64,000 nt of DNA from Serratia marcescens (GCF_006715005.1 NZ_VFMJ01000001.1:5208001-5272000); one strand, 5' to 3'. Counted from the stretch's first letter, positions 20,572-29,716 are shown. The notes: a model not told the origin generated them from the sequence alone. Numbers and translations are program-made.

Positions 20572-20692
20572 TTGGATCCCTCAATTATTCGTAACTGGCA
20601 CTCGATTATAGGGCCACATCCTGTGTAAATAAACGGCATTGTTTCACGAATGTGAACGAAACGTGTAACTGGCACCGACCGGAGAGAACAGC

Positions 20693-21958
20693 ATGAAAAA
20701 CGCAGAATTGAACCAACGCCGTCAGGACGCCACCCCGCGCGGAGTGGGCGTGATGTGTGGTTTTTACGCCGAGCGCGCAGAGAACGCCACGCTGTGGGAT
20801 GTGGAAGGCAAAGAAGTGATCGACTTCGCCTCGGGGATCGCCGTGCTGAACACCGGCCACCGCCACCCAAAGGTGATCGCCGCGATTGAAAAGCAGCTGC
20901 AGGCCTTCACCCACACCGCCTATCAGATCGTTCCTTACGAAAGCTATGTTTCGTTGGCGGAGCGCATCAACCAGCGCGCGCCGATCGCCGGCCCGTGTAA
21001 AACCGCCTTCTTCACCACCGGCGCGGAAGCGGTGGAAAACGCGGTGAAGATCGCCCGCGCTTACACCGGCCGTCCGGGCTTGATCACCTTCGGCGGCGGT
21101 TTCCACGGCCGCACCTATATGACCATGGCGCTGACCGGCAAAGTGGCACCTTACAAACTGGGCTTTGGCCCATTCCCCTGCTCGGTGTTTCACGGCCAGT
21201 ACCCGAACGCGCTGTACGGCGTGACCACCGAAGACGCGATGAACAGCCTGGATCGCCTGTTTAAAGCGGATATCGATCCCAAGCAGGTGGCGGCGATCGT
21301 GCTGGAGCCGGTGCAGGGCGAAGGCGGCTTCAACGTGGCGCCGGCCGAATTCATGCAGGCGCTGCGTGCGCTGTGCGACCAGCATGGCATCCTGCTGATC
21401 GCCGACGAAGTGCAGACCGGCTTCGCCCGTACCGGCAAGCTGTTCGCCATGGAGCACTACAGCGTTAAACCGGATCTGATCACCATGGCGAAAAGCCTGG
21501 CGGGCGGCATGCCGCTGTCGGCGGTGGCGGGCCGCGCCGAGGTGATGGACGCGCCGGCTCCGGGCGGGCTGGGCGGTACCTACGCCGGTAACCCGCTGGC
21601 GGTGGCCGCGGCGCACGCGGTGCTGGACGTGATCGACGAAGAGCAGCTGTGTCAGCGCGCCCAGCGCTTGGGGCAGCACCTGGTGGAAGTGTTGCAGCAG
21701 GCGCGCAAAACCAGCCCGGCGATCGCCGATGTGCGCGCGCAAGGCTCGATGGTGGCGGTGGAGTTCAACGATCCGGCTACCGGTAAACCTTCAGCCGATA
21801 TCACCCGTCAGGTGCAGCAGAAGGCGATGGAGGAAGGGCTGCTGCTGCTGAGCTGCGGCGTGAACGGCAACGTGATCCGCTTCCTGTACCCGCTGACCAT
21901 CCCGGACGATCAGTTCACCAAGGCGATGGGCATCCTGTCCCGCGCGCTGGCCCACTAA
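20693..21958 (+). CDS. gabT: GabT, 4-aminobutyrate aminotransferase
   Basis: A 421-aa class III PLP aminotransferase that converts GABA and 2-oxoglutarate to succinate semialdehyde and glutamate. The PLP lysine lies in DLITMAKSLAGGMPLSAV. Other family motifs are FFTTGAEAVENAVKIAR, the acid pair in LLIADEVQTGFARTG, and GTYAGNPLA. The length matches E. coli GabT (about 426). An RBS-like GGAGAG precedes the ATG. It is the first gene of a rightward run with gabD (12 nt apart) and a permease. Confidence 0.95.
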   Translation: MKNAELNQRRQDATPRGVGVMCGFYAERAENATLWDVEGKEVIDFASGIAVLNTGHRHPKVIAAIEKQLQAFTHTAYQIVPYESYVSLAERINQRAPIAGPCKTAFFTTGAEAVENAVKIARAYTGRPGLITFGGGFHGRTYMTMALTGKVAPYKLGFGPFPCSVFHGQYPNALYGVTTEDAMNSLDRLFKADIDPKQVAAIVLEPVQGEGGFNVAPAEFMQALRALCDQHGILLIADEVQTGFARTGKLFAMEHYSVKPDLITMAKSLAGGMPLSAVAGRAEVMDAPAPGGLGGTYAGNPLAVAAAHAVLDVIDEEQLCQRAQRLGQHLVEVLQQARKTSPAIADVRAQGSMVAVEFNDPATGKPSADITRQVQQKAMEEGLLLLSCGVNGNVIRFLYPLTIPDDQFTKAMGILSRALAH

Positions 21959-21970
21959 GGAGCGAACGGT

Positions 21971-23425
21971 ATGAAATTGAATAACCCCGAGCTGTTGCGC
22001 AGCCAGTGTTTGATCAACGGCGAATGGTGCGACGCCCTGAGCGGCAAGCGCGAAGCGGTGATCAATCCGGCCACCGGCGCCGAGCTGGCCAGCATTCCGC
22101 TGGTCAGCGAAGAGGAAACCCAGCAGGCGATTGCAGCGGCGCAGCGGGCGCAAAACGATTGGAAACAGCTGACCGCCAAGCAGCGTTCCGCGCTGCTGCT
22201 GGCCTGGGCCGATAAGGTGTTGGCCGCGCAGGAAGATCTGGCGCAGCTGATGACCGCCGAGCAGGGCAAATCGCTGGCGGAAGCGCGCGGCGAAGTGGCC
22301 TACGCCGCATCGTTCATCACTTGGTTCGCCGAAGAGGCCAAGCGGGTAGACGGCGCGGTATTGCAGGCGCCGCAGGCTTCGCAGCGCCTGGTGGTGGTGA
22401 AACAGCCGATCGGCGTGTGCGCGGCCATCACCCCGTGGAACTTCCCAGCGGCGATGATCACCCGCAAGGTGGCGCCGGCGCTGGCGGCGGGCTGCGCCAT
22501 CATCGTCAAACCGGCCGAGCAAACGCCGCTGACCGCGCTGGCGCTGGCCAAGCTGGCGCAGGACGCCGGCATTCCCGCCGGCGTGTTGCAGGTGGTGACC
22601 GGCGAAGCGGCACAGGTGGGCAAGGTGCTGTGCGACAGCCCGGTGGTGCGCAAGCTGAGCTTTACCGGTTCGACCGAGGTCGGCCGCATCCTGATGGCGC
22701 AGTGCGCGCCGAGCATCAAGAAACTGTCGCTGGAGCTGGGCGGTAACGCGCCGGTCATCGTGTTCGACGACGCCAATCTGGACGCGGCGGTAGCGGGCAT
22801 CATGGCCTCCAAGTTCCGCAACAGCGGCCAGACCTGCGTGTGCGCCAACCGCATCTACGTGCAGGATGGCATCTATGAGCGGCTGGCGGAAAAGCTGGTG
22901 GCGGCGGTCGAGCAGTTGAAAGTCGGCGACGGCAGCCACGAAGGCACCACCCAGGGGCCGCTGATCGACAGCGATGCGGTGGCGAAGGTGCAGAGCCACA
23001 TCGATGACGCGCTGATCAAAGGGGCGCAGATCGCCACCGGCGGCCAGCCGCATGCGCTGGGCGGCACCTTCTTCCAGCCGACGGTGGTGACCGGCGTGAC
23101 GCAGAAGATGCGCTTCGCCAAAGAGGAGACCTTCGGGCCGGTGGCGCCGCTGTTTCGCTTCCATGACGAGGCGGAAGCCATCGCCATGGCCAACGACACC
23201 GAATTCGGCCTGGCCGCCTACCTGTTCACGCAGAACGCGGCGCGCCAGTGGCGCGTGCCGGAAGCGCTGGAGTACGGCATGGTCGGCATCAACACCGGGC
23301 TGATTTCCAATGAAGTGGCGCCGTTCGGCGGCGTGAAACAGTCAGGGCTCGGGCGTGAAGGATCGCGCTACGGGATAGATGAATATCTGGAGCTGAAATA
23401 CCTGTGTATCGATGTGAGCTGTTGA
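21971..23425 (+). CDS. gabD: GabD, succinate-semialdehyde dehydrogenase (NADP+)
   Basis: A 484-aa aldehyde dehydrogenase. The general-base glutamate is in LSLELGGNAPVIVFDDA and the catalytic cysteine in SGQTCVCANRIYV; a second cysteine two residues on is the regulatory redox partner known in E. coli GabD. The NADP-binding segment includes TPWNFPAAMITRK. It oxidises the GabT product to succinate. AAGGAG precedes the ATG, and it is translated directly after gabT. Confidence 0.96.
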   Translation: MKLNNPELLRSQCLINGEWCDALSGKREAVINPATGAELASIPLVSEEETQQAIAAAQRAQNDWKQLTAKQRSALLLAWADKVLAAQEDLAQLMTAEQGKSLAEARGEVAYAASFITWFAEEAKRVDGAVLQAPQASQRLVVVKQPIGVCAAITPWNFPAAMITRKVAPALAAGCAIIVKPAEQTPLTALALAKLAQDAGIPAGVLQVVTGEAAQVGKVLCDSPVVRKLSFTGSTEVGRILMAQCAPSIKKLSLELGGNAPVIVFDDANLDAAVAGIMASKFRNSGQTCVCANRIYVQDGIYERLAEKLVAAVEQLKVGDGSHEGTTQGPLIDSDAVAKVQSHIDDALIKGAQIATGGQPHALGGTFFQPTVVTGVTQKMRFAKEETFGPVAPLFRFHDEAEAIAMANDTEFGLAAYLFTQNAARQWRVPEALEYGMVGINTGLISNEVAPFGGVKQSGLGREGSRYGIDEYLELKYLCIDVSC

Positions 23426-23483
23426 GCGTCAGGACGTTAACCCATCCCGGCGGCCAGCGTCGCCGGGCGATAAAGGATGATGC

Positions 23484-24725
23484 ATGTCTGATAATATCTC
23501 TGTTTCTCCGGCGCTTGCCGCCGGGGTGCGAGCACCTGCACCCGCCAAATCGTTAAGTTTCCTTGAAGGGGTGGCGATGATCGTCGGCACCAACATCGGT
23601 GCCGGGGTGCTCTCCATCGCCTATGCCTCCAGCAAGGCCGGTTTCCTGCCGCTGCTGTTCTGGCTGGTGCTGGTGGGGAGCCTGACCACCATCACCATGC
23701 TGTACGTCGCTGAATCCACGCTGCGCACCCGCGCGCATCTGCAGCTGAGCGGGCTGGCGAAGCGCTACGTCGGCGGGCTGGGCGCCTGGTTGATGTTCGC
23801 TTCGGTGTGCGTCAACAGCGTCGGGGCGCTCACCGCCTATATGACCGGCAGCGGCAAGCTGCTGCAATCGCTGTTCGGCATCTCGCCGGCGCTGGGCAGC
23901 CTGCTGTTCTTCGTGCCCGCCGCTGGCGTGCTGTACCTCGGTTTGAAAGCGATCGGCCGCGGTGAGAAGTTCATCAGCATCGGCATGGTGGTGATGCTGA
24001 CCGCGCTGGTGGCGGCGACGCTGCTGAAAGACACTACCCAGATGCGCAACCTGCTTGACGGCGACTGGCGCTATATGGTGCCGGTGTTCAACGTGGTGGT
24101 GTTCTGCTTCTCGGCGCAGTACATCGTGCCGGAGATGGCGCGCGGCTTTGCCGACAAGCCGGAGCAACTGCCGAAGGCGATCATCGTCGGCATGGTGGTG
24201 ACCTTCATTTTGCTGGCGGCGGTGCCGATGTCGGTGATCGCGCTCAGCGGGCTGGATGACATCTCCGACGTGGCCACCATTTCCTGGGGCCAGGCGCTGG
24301 GGCAGTGGGCGTTCTTCTCCGCCAACATCTTCGCGCTGTGCGCGATGCTGACCTCGTACTGGGGATTGGGCGGCAGCTTCCTGACCAATATTTTCGACAA
24401 GTTTAGGTTGGGCAACGACGAGCTGCCGCTGCGCCGCTTCGGCGTGCTGCTGCTGGTGGTGGTGCCGCCGTTCGCGCTGGCCTACAGCGGCCTAGTGTCG
24501 TTCGTCAACGCGCTCTACTTCGCCGGGGTGTTCAGCGGGGTGATCCTGTCGATCATGCCGATGCTGATCCTGCGCGGCGCGCGCAAACACGGCGACCAGA
24601 CCCCGCGCTGGCAGTGCAACTGGATCACGCACCCGCTGCTGCAGGTCAGCATTGTGCTGCTGTACCTGGCCAGCGCGGTGTACGCCATCGCTTCATTGTT
24701 AGGCTATCTGCCCTCTGGATGGTGA
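23484..24725 (+). CDS. Aromatic amino acid/HAAAP-family permease in the gab operon
   Basis: A 413-aa transporter with about eleven transmembrane segments. The N-terminal motif VAMIVGTNIGAGVLSIAYAS and the overall plan are those of the hydroxy/aromatic amino acid permease family (Mtr, TyrP, SdaC, YhaO relatives). It follows gabD by 58 nt on the same strand and has its own AAAGGATG ribosome binding region. By context it may import GABA or a related amine in place of GabP, which belongs to a different (APC) family. Substrate is not deducible from sequence alone. Confidence 0.82.
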   Translation: MSDNISVSPALAAGVRAPAPAKSLSFLEGVAMIVGTNIGAGVLSIAYASSKAGFLPLLFWLVLVGSLTTITMLYVAESTLRTRAHLQLSGLAKRYVGGLGAWLMFASVCVNSVGALTAYMTGSGKLLQSLFGISPALGSLLFFVPAAGVLYLGLKAIGRGEKFISIGMVVMLTALVAATLLKDTTQMRNLLDGDWRYMVPVFNVVVFCFSAQYIVPEMARGFADKPEQLPKAIIVGMVVTFILLAAVPMSVIALSGLDDISDVATISWGQALGQWAFFSANIFALCAMLTSYWGLGGSFLTNIFDKFRLGNDELPLRRFGVLLLVVVPPFALAYSGLVSFVNALYFAGVFSGVILSIMPMLILRGARKHGDQTPRWQCNWITHPLLQVSIVLLYLASAVYAIASLLGYLPSGW

Positions 24726-24769
24726 TTTGCTTTCCCTCAAGCAGTGATGTTGTTTCTCGGCATTGAGAA

Positions 24770-24797
24770 CGGCGGCGTCGTGGCCGCCGATTTTTTT
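24770..24797 (+). terminator. Intrinsic terminator after the gab permease
   Basis: CGGCGGC-GTCGTG-GCCGCCG is followed directly by ATTTTTTT. It lies 44 nt past the permease stop and just before the convergent yfcF stop codon. Confidence 0.88.
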
Positions 24798-24798
24798 C

Positions 24799-25485
<687 letters not shown>

Positions 25486-25605
25486 CTAAAAATCAATCTG
25501 TTAGCCTAAAAGTTCTTGAGCGGCGCGGTTTACGGCGCCGTGAGTTCCTTCAGGGTGATGTGATATATTTGTTGCCAACAAGTGAATTGAGTCGTATTGG
25601 GTAAC

Positions 25606-26322
25606 ATGAAGACGCAGTGGATAGAACGAGTAAAAGTGGGATGCGCGCGCCTGTGGCCGCACCCGCTGGCGGTGGGCAAGCGAGAGATGCTGATTTCCAG
25701 CGTCGGCGCCGGTTTGGGGCTGATGCTCGCCGGTTGGATCAGCCACTTCATTTTGGGTGAGGTGAACCTGTGGTTTATCGCGCCGATGGGCGCTTCGGCG
25801 GTGTTGCTGTTCGGCGTGCCCAACAGCCCGCTGGCGCAGCCCTGGTCGATCGTCGGCGGCAATGCGGTGGCGGCGACGGTGGGCGTCAGCGCCGGTCTGC
25901 TGATCCCCGATCCGGGCCTGGCCTGCGGCGTCGCGGCGGCGCTGGCCATCGGCCTGATGTTCAAGCTGCGTTGCCTGCATCCACCCGGCGGCGCGGTGGC
26001 GCTGACCGCCATCCTCGGCGGCCCCGGCATTCACCAGATGGGCTACCACTTCGTACTGTACCCGGTGCTGCTGAACTCGGTGCTGCTGGCGGCGCTGGCC
26101 ATTCTGTTCAATAACCTGGCGGGGCGACGCTACCCGCACGCGCTGGCGCCGGCGGAGGCCAAACCGGCCAATTTGCCGATCGATGCCGTTTCCATCACCC
26201 GCGCCGATCTGCACGAGGCGCTGATGGAGGGGGATCTGTTCGATATTGACGAGGACGATCTGCAGGAGATCCTGCTGCGCGCCGAGCAGTTGGCGCATCA
26301 GCGGCAAAGCAAGACCGCCTGA
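25606..26322 (+). CDS. HPP-family integral membrane protein
   Basis: A 238-aa protein named for the conserved LHPPGGAVALTAILGG motif (about residues 125-140). Four to five hydrophobic segments occupy residues 30-180, followed by a soluble acidic C-terminal tail (MEGDLFDIDEDDLQEI). HPP proteins of cyanobacteria and plastids transport nitrite, but the bacterial function is generally unassigned. An upstream in-frame TTG at 25597 is possible; I prefer the ATG at 25606. It is convergent with the acetyltransferase gene, and the two stop codons abut. Confidence 0.8.
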   Translation: MKTQWIERVKVGCARLWPHPLAVGKREMLISSVGAGLGLMLAGWISHFILGEVNLWFIAPMGASAVLLFGVPNSPLAQPWSIVGGNAVAATVGVSAGLLIPDPGLACGVAAALAIGLMFKLRCLHPPGGAVALTAILGGPGIHQMGYHFVLYPVLLNSVLLAALAILFNNLAGRRYPHALAPAEAKPANLPIDAVSITRADLHEALMEGDLFDIDEDDLQEILLRAEQLAHQRQSKTA

Positions 26323-26763
26323 TCAGCCCAGCGTTTTACGGTAAAACACCACCCGCTCCGTTTCGGCAAAGCCCAGCGCCGCATGCAGGCGCTGGGAGTC
26401 CAGATTGGCGATGTCGGTATCCGACGCCAGCTCGCTGCACCCCTGTTGCTTGGCCCACTCCTGCACCTGCGCGATCAGACGCGCCGCCCAGCCCTGGCGG
26501 CGGGCGCGCTCGACGGTAAAAATCCCTTCCAAAAACGCCACCGGCGACGATTCGCAGCCGTTGACGTAATCGTAGCGCAGTGCGACCTCGGCAAAGCCAA
26601 CGAAAGCGCCGTCCAGCCCCCGCGCCATAAATGCGGTGTGGTGCGGCGAAGCCAATATATCGCGCATTTCTGCGCGGTGATCTTCCAACGGGCAGGTGGG
26701 CCACAGCGCCGAGCGCAGCGCCAGCCAGGCGTCGAGGTTGTCGTGGTCGCAGTTGACGATCAT
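26323..26763 (-). CDS. aac(6')-Ic: AAC(6')-Ic type aminoglycoside 6'-N-acetyltransferase
   Basis: A 146-aa GNAT enzyme. The acetyl-CoA pyrophosphate loop is in ERARRQGWAARLIAQV, and the C-terminal SQRLHAALGFAETERVVFY is nearly identical, as I recall it, to AAC(6')-Ic, the species-intrinsic enzyme of Serratia marcescens. It acetylates the 6'-amino group of tobramycin, amikacin and netilmicin. Expression is usually low in wild-type strains and raised in resistant mutants. The gene is chromosomal here, with no mobile element on its side, 113 nt from the prophage left end. Confidence 0.92.
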   Translation of the reverse strand: MIVNCDHDNLDAWLALRSALWPTCPLEDHRAEMRDILASPHHTAFMARGLDGAFVGFAEVALRYDYVNGCESSPVAFLEGIFTVERARRQGWAARLIAQVQEWAKQQGCSELASDTDIANLDSQRLHAALGFAETERVVFYRKTLG

Positions 26764-26827
26764 GCGGGGTCCTTATGAGTCGGAATAATCAGGTATGCCG
26801 AGAGGGAAGTGTGGCACGGCGGCGGGA

Positions 26828-26857
26828 AACAAAAAAGCCATCCCGGACAGGATGGCT
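26828..26857 (-). terminator. Original ileX transcription terminator (left of attL)
   Basis: On the minus strand, AGCCATCC-TGTCCG-GGATGGCT is followed by TTTTTTG. It lies 19 nt beyond the att repeat and was probably the native terminator of the tRNA gene before phage insertion. A structurally matching hairpin supplied by the phage lies at 58387-58413. Confidence 0.8.
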
Positions 26858-26876
26858 TGTAAGGCTGTGAAAACAG

Positions 26877-26929
26877 CTAAAATTTGGTGGCCCCTGTTGG
26901 GTTTGAACCAACGACCAAGCGATTATGAG
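26877..26929. repeat. attL: 53-bp direct repeat of tRNA-Ile 3' end
   Basis: The sequence from CTAAAATTTGGTGG to GATTATGAG is identical, by reading, to 58432-58484. It contains the 3' half of the tRNA (CCA end, T arm and anticodon region) but lacks the 5' half, so this copy is not a functional tRNA gene. The int gene starts its 3' end 92 nt inside. Confidence 0.95.
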
Positions 26930-27021
26930 AACCATTTAGGTCAACCAAAAAACAATAACTTAGTTAAATAACAACAGGTTAAAAGGTTAATGTAAGGCAA
27001 TATAAGTCAATAAACCTAACT

Positions 27022-28056
27022 TCATGCGACACTTTTGCGACATTTTGTAAGGGGGTTAAGTCTTACGGCATCTTCAAAATGGTCGGGGGCAAAATGGGCG
27101 TATCGCATTGTCATTTTGATGTCGGTATGACCGAGAATTCTTTGCAAAACGAGAATATTTCCACCGTTCATCATGAAATGGCTCGCAAAGGTATGCCGCA
27201 AAACGTGGGTCATTTGACCATCTGGCAATACAATGCCAGCCCGTTCAATTGCAGAACGGAAAGCATAATAGCATGGGGTAAACAAAGCGCCGTTTCGTTT
27301 AGGTAGCTCGTCAGCAAGTAAAGGGTCAATCGGTATCGTTCGATTTTTCTTTCCTTTGGTTTTAACAAAGGTGATTTTGTTTCCCGAAACCTGAGAGCTT
27401 TTCAAGCTTTCAGCCTCACTCCATCTTGCTCCTGTCACCAAACAGAGCTTGGCAACCATTTCCAGATCCTTAGCTGAGCTATTGCGACATTCATGCAAAA
27501 GCAAATCGATCTGCTCACCTGTAAGATAGGCCATCTCGCTTTCGTCTACGCGAAACTGGCGGACGTTTTCAAGTGGGTTTGGCTGTACCCATTCACCTAA
27601 TCTTCTAAGTTCGTTAAACACTGCGAGAAAATACGCCAGTTCAAGGTTTAAGGTGCGGGGTGAAACTTTTGCTATTCGTTTTGTTCGAGCAAAATGGCCG
27701 CCCAAGCGTTTAGCTCGATAGGCTGTAAAGAGTTGTGCATTAAATTCTGTGGCAAGAGGGAAGCCCATACACTCGGCGGCCCAGAGCATTGAGCTTCTAC
27801 GCTTTTCACCATCATTCAAGGTAATGCCATGGCGGCTAAACCATAGCTCGACCAATTCGGTCAGCCGACGTTTTTCTTTTCCTTCCCCGAGCCAAGGTGC
27901 TGACTCAATTTGTTCGAGTGTGTAATTTTCAAACGCAAGTGCTTCGCCCTTAGTGGCGAACTTTTTACGAACCCGCTTACCCTCATTACCGTTACTGCGA
28001 TCAACGGTATAGAAGTCTGCTATCCAACGCCCGTCGGGCAGCTTCCGTACAGGCAT
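27022..28056 (-). CDS. int: Phage integrase, tyrosine recombinase (P2/186 type)
   Basis: A 344-aa site-specific recombinase. The catalytic set is visible: R211 in TGARWSEAESL, H284 and R287 in HVLRHTFASHF, H310 in LGHTDIKM and nucleophile Y319 in MRYAHF. The N terminus carries the arm-binding region (PDGRWIADFY). It catalyses integration into the ileX 3' end. The gene follows cI by 3 nt on the same strand, the cI-int arrangement of phage 186. Its last codons overlap a 17-bp repeat that recurs at the other prophage end. Confidence 0.95.
   Translation of the reverse strand: MPVRKLPDGRWIADFYTVDRSNGNEGKRVRKKFATKGEALAFENYTLEQIESAPWLGEGKEKRRLTELVELWFSRHGITLNDGEKRRSSMLWAAECMGFPLATEFNAQLFTAYRAKRLGGHFARTKRIAKVSPRTLNLELAYFLAVFNELRRLGEWVQPNPLENVRQFRVDESEMAYLTGEQIDLLLHECRNSSAKDLEMVAKLCLVTGARWSEAESLKSSQVSGNKITFVKTKGKKNRTIPIDPLLADELPKRNGALFTPCYYAFRSAIERAGIVLPDGQMTHVLRHTFASHFMMNGGNILVLQRILGHTDIKMTMRYAHFAPDHFEDAVRLNPLTKCRKSVA
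27026..27042. repeat. Left copy of 17-bp end repeat, candidate Int arm site
   Basis: GCGACACTTTTGCGACA is itself a tandem of GCGACA with a 5-nt spacer. An identical copy in the same orientation lies at 58354-58370. In the excised circle the two would flank the att core at 96 and 61 nt, as expected for arm-type integrase sites. The left copy is inside the last codons of int. Confidence 0.55.
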
Positions 28057-28059
28057 TAC

Positions 28060-28644
28060 TTATTCCACCGTCAGCATAACGCGCCCAAGCACGGTTATAT
28101 CATCAATATCGCAATCAAAAGCGGCTCCATGACCGCTAATGCGCACTTTCTTAACCGGTATGCGTGTAAGCGTGCGGATGCCTACCTTGCCTTCTATTTC
28201 AACCAGCCATAAGCCATCGTGAACCTCGTCGTACTGCTCATCAACAATGTACTGAGTGCTCCCGTGGATCAAGCACATAGGCGCAGAGGGGAGATTGTTT
28301 GGATCAAGGAATATCCCTCTGTCGAACAGAACGCTATCAGCGTCATGCAGCTGACCGTTGATTAGTTTTTTTCTAATTAGATTTAGTGTGTCTGATTTGA
28401 CATCCCGAAAACTAACCCCTTTTCCCGTTACCAGCCATTCAATGCTAGTTCCAGTTTCCAACGCACACTGCAAGACGATATCTGCTGGAAAAACATCACG
28501 TTTGTACCTAGCGGATAGACTGCTGGCGGCAATGCCCAAGTGTTCGGCAAGCTGCATTTTCATGCTGAAACCGTAGGCGGACACGACTCTATCGAGAGTC
28601 TCTGAGGTTGATTTAGGGAAAGTGAAGTTTAGATGCTTGCTCAT
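28060..28644 (-). CDS. cI: Lysogeny repressor CI, phage 186 type
   Basis: A 194-aa protein. The N-terminal helix-turn-helix domain (VVSAYGFSMKMQLAEHLGIA, about residues 20-39, then SSLSARYKR) and C-terminal domain (DGLWLVEIEGKVGIRTLTR, and CDIDDITVLGRVML) closely follow 186 CI as I remember it. This class lacks the self-cleaving serine/lysine dyad of lambda CI and is instead inactivated by an SOS-induced antirepressor. I start at the ATG at 28644; an upstream start at 28659 would lie in the operator. It is cotranscribed with int and divergent from apl. Confidence 0.9.
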   Translation of the reverse strand: MSKHLNFTFPKSTSETLDRVVSAYGFSMKMQLAEHLGIAASSLSARYKRDVFPADIVLQCALETGTSIEWLVTGKGVSFRDVKSDTLNLIRKKLINGQLHDADSVLFDRGIFLDPNNLPSAPMCLIHGSTQYIVDEQYDEVHDGLWLVEIEGKVGIRTLTRIPVKKVRISGHGAAFDCDIDDITVLGRVMLTVE

Positions 28645-28652
28645 TGTTGAAG

Positions 28653-28681
28653 TTGACACTTAGACTTAATCTAAGTAATCT
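28653..28681 (+). promoter_or_regulatory. Rightward early promoter (pR) with embedded CI-type operator
   Basis: TTGACA (28653-28658), a 17-nt spacer and TAATCT (28676-28681) form a good sigma-70 promoter toward apl-cII. The spacer holds the inverted repeat CTTAGA-N5-TCTAAG (28659-28675), placed exactly between -35 and -10, so a bound dimer would block polymerase. The promoter start lies 9 nt from the cI start codon, so it also overlaps the cI leader, consistent with a 186-like face-to-face switch. Confidence 0.75.
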
Positions 28682-28706
28682 CCATGTTGTTTTGAATTAG
28701 ACTCAT

Positions 28707-28726
28707 ATTGCCGGATATTGCCGTAT
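28707..28726. repeat. Tandem 10-bp repeat upstream of apl, candidate Apl binding site
   Basis: ATTGCCGGAT and ATTGCCGTAT lie head to tail, one helical turn each, between the early promoter and apl. Phage 186 Apl binds directly repeated sites with about one-turn spacing between the lysogenic and lytic promoters, so this is a plausible operator. Confidence 0.5.
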
Positions 28727-28753
28727 CTGGCGCTAATCAAGGAAGTTTGCCTT

Positions 28754-28975
28754 ATGCGACCTAACATTACAATTGTCATCCCTGAGCCTTACCTACCGCT
28801 AGATGAGTATTGCCGCCGCACTGGAACCAATAAAGAAACAGCTAAGAACCTGATTGAATATGGAAAATTGCCTATCAAGCCAAAGGGCAAGCAGAAGAAA
28901 GGGCTCATTGAAGTGAACATGGCAGCCCTGACAGTGCAGGCCCTGAGTGAATGTAGCGTCTCTCTTCAGGCTTAA
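28754..28975 (+). CDS. apl: Apl/Cox-like regulator and excisionase
   Basis: A 73-aa basic protein with a predicted helix-turn-helix (LDEYCRRTGTNKETAKNLIE, about residues 16-35). 186 Apl and P2 Cox repress the lysogenic promoter and direct excision. It is the first gene of the rightward early operon. The ATG at 28754 has AAGGAAG 8 nt upstream. Assignment rests on size, the helix-turn-helix and position between cI and cII. Confidence 0.75.
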   Translation: MRPNITIVIPEPYLPLDEYCRRTGTNKETAKNLIEYGKLPIKPKGKQKKGLIEVNMAALTVQALSECSVSLQA

Positions 28976-29005
28976 TCTATTTTATCGATTAGAGTAGAAC
29001 TAACC

Positions 29006-29515
29006 ATGTTTGATTACGCCGTTTCTAAACACCCGCACTTCGATGAAGCCTGCCGACAGTTTCCATCACGCCACAATGTGACGGCCCTTGCTAAACAGCT
29101 CGGCATGAACGCCCAGACGCTGCGCAACAAATTGAGTCCGGGCCAGCCGCATCAGCTCACTTGTGCTGAACTGCTGGCGATCACTGACGCTACAGAGGAT
29201 TCCAGCCTGATTGATGCCTTGCTGGCACAAATCAACTGCATGCCGTCCGTGCCAGTCAATGAGGCTTGCGCCGGGAATATTCCAACGTATGCACTACAGG
29301 CTACGGCCGCCGTTGGCAACGTTGCCGCCGCCGCCGTGCAGGGCGACCACAAAACGCCGATACGCAAAAGCGCACTGCTTGAAAGCGTCAACACGGCGAT
29401 CCGCCATTTGTCGCTGATCGGCTTGACCGTTCAGAACCGCATCCAATCCACCCCGGCTCTGGCCTCCACCGTTGACGTGATCAGCGGCTTGAGCGCTGTT
29501 GCTGGTTTAAGCTGA
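29006..29515 (+). CDS. cII: CII, establishment regulator (phage 186 type)
   Basis: A 169-aa protein, the same length as 186 CII. It has a helix-turn-helix near the N terminus (LAKQLGMNAQTLRNKLSPGQ) and a helical, alanine-rich C-terminal half. The opening FDYAVSKHPHFDEACRQF matches 186 CII closely from memory. CII activates the leftward establishment promoter for cI and int after infection. It is followed at once by fil. Confidence 0.9.
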   Translation: MFDYAVSKHPHFDEACRQFPSRHNVTALAKQLGMNAQTLRNKLSPGQPHQLTCAELLAITDATEDSSLIDALLAQINCMPSVPVNEACAGNIPTYALQATAAVGNVAAAAVQGDHKTPIRKSALLESVNTAIRHLSLIGLTVQNRIQSTPALASTVDVISGLSAVAGLS

Positions 29516-29525
29516 GGTGATCACC

Positions 29526-29705
29526 GTGGTTATTTCTATCGCTCCACTGCTGAAACAACAAAGCCCATCGAGGCATTTTGAACACGGTTTTATTGAACTG
29601 CCGGGCGGAAAGCGCTGGCGCCCACGTCACGATCAGGCGGCCTTACTGCGTGGCCTGTCAACGGCTAAGCCTGTTTCACCGCTGCGCCGTTTGTTTTGTC
29701 GTTAA
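29526..29705 (+). CDS. fil: Fil-like phage protein (cell filamentation family)
   Basis: A 59-aa basic protein with the motif LKQQSPSRHFEHGFIELPGG followed by RWRPRHDQAALLRGL. This pattern is typical of the small Fil/DUF2724 family next to cII in 186-like phages. 186 Fil inhibits host cell division when expressed. The GTG at 29526 is chosen because GAGGTGAT lies 5 nt upstream, overlapping the cII stop. Confidence 0.65.
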   Translation: MVISIAPLLKQQSPSRHFEHGFIELPGGKRWRPRHDQAALLRGLSTAKPVSPLRRLFCR

Positions 29706-29716
29706 TTGGGGCTGTC

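Noticed and set aside
26886-26929. Second tRNA-Ile gene at the left prophage end
   Set aside because: Only the 3' half is present; sequence beyond 26929 does not supply D-arm or 5' acceptor strand, so it is an attL remnant.
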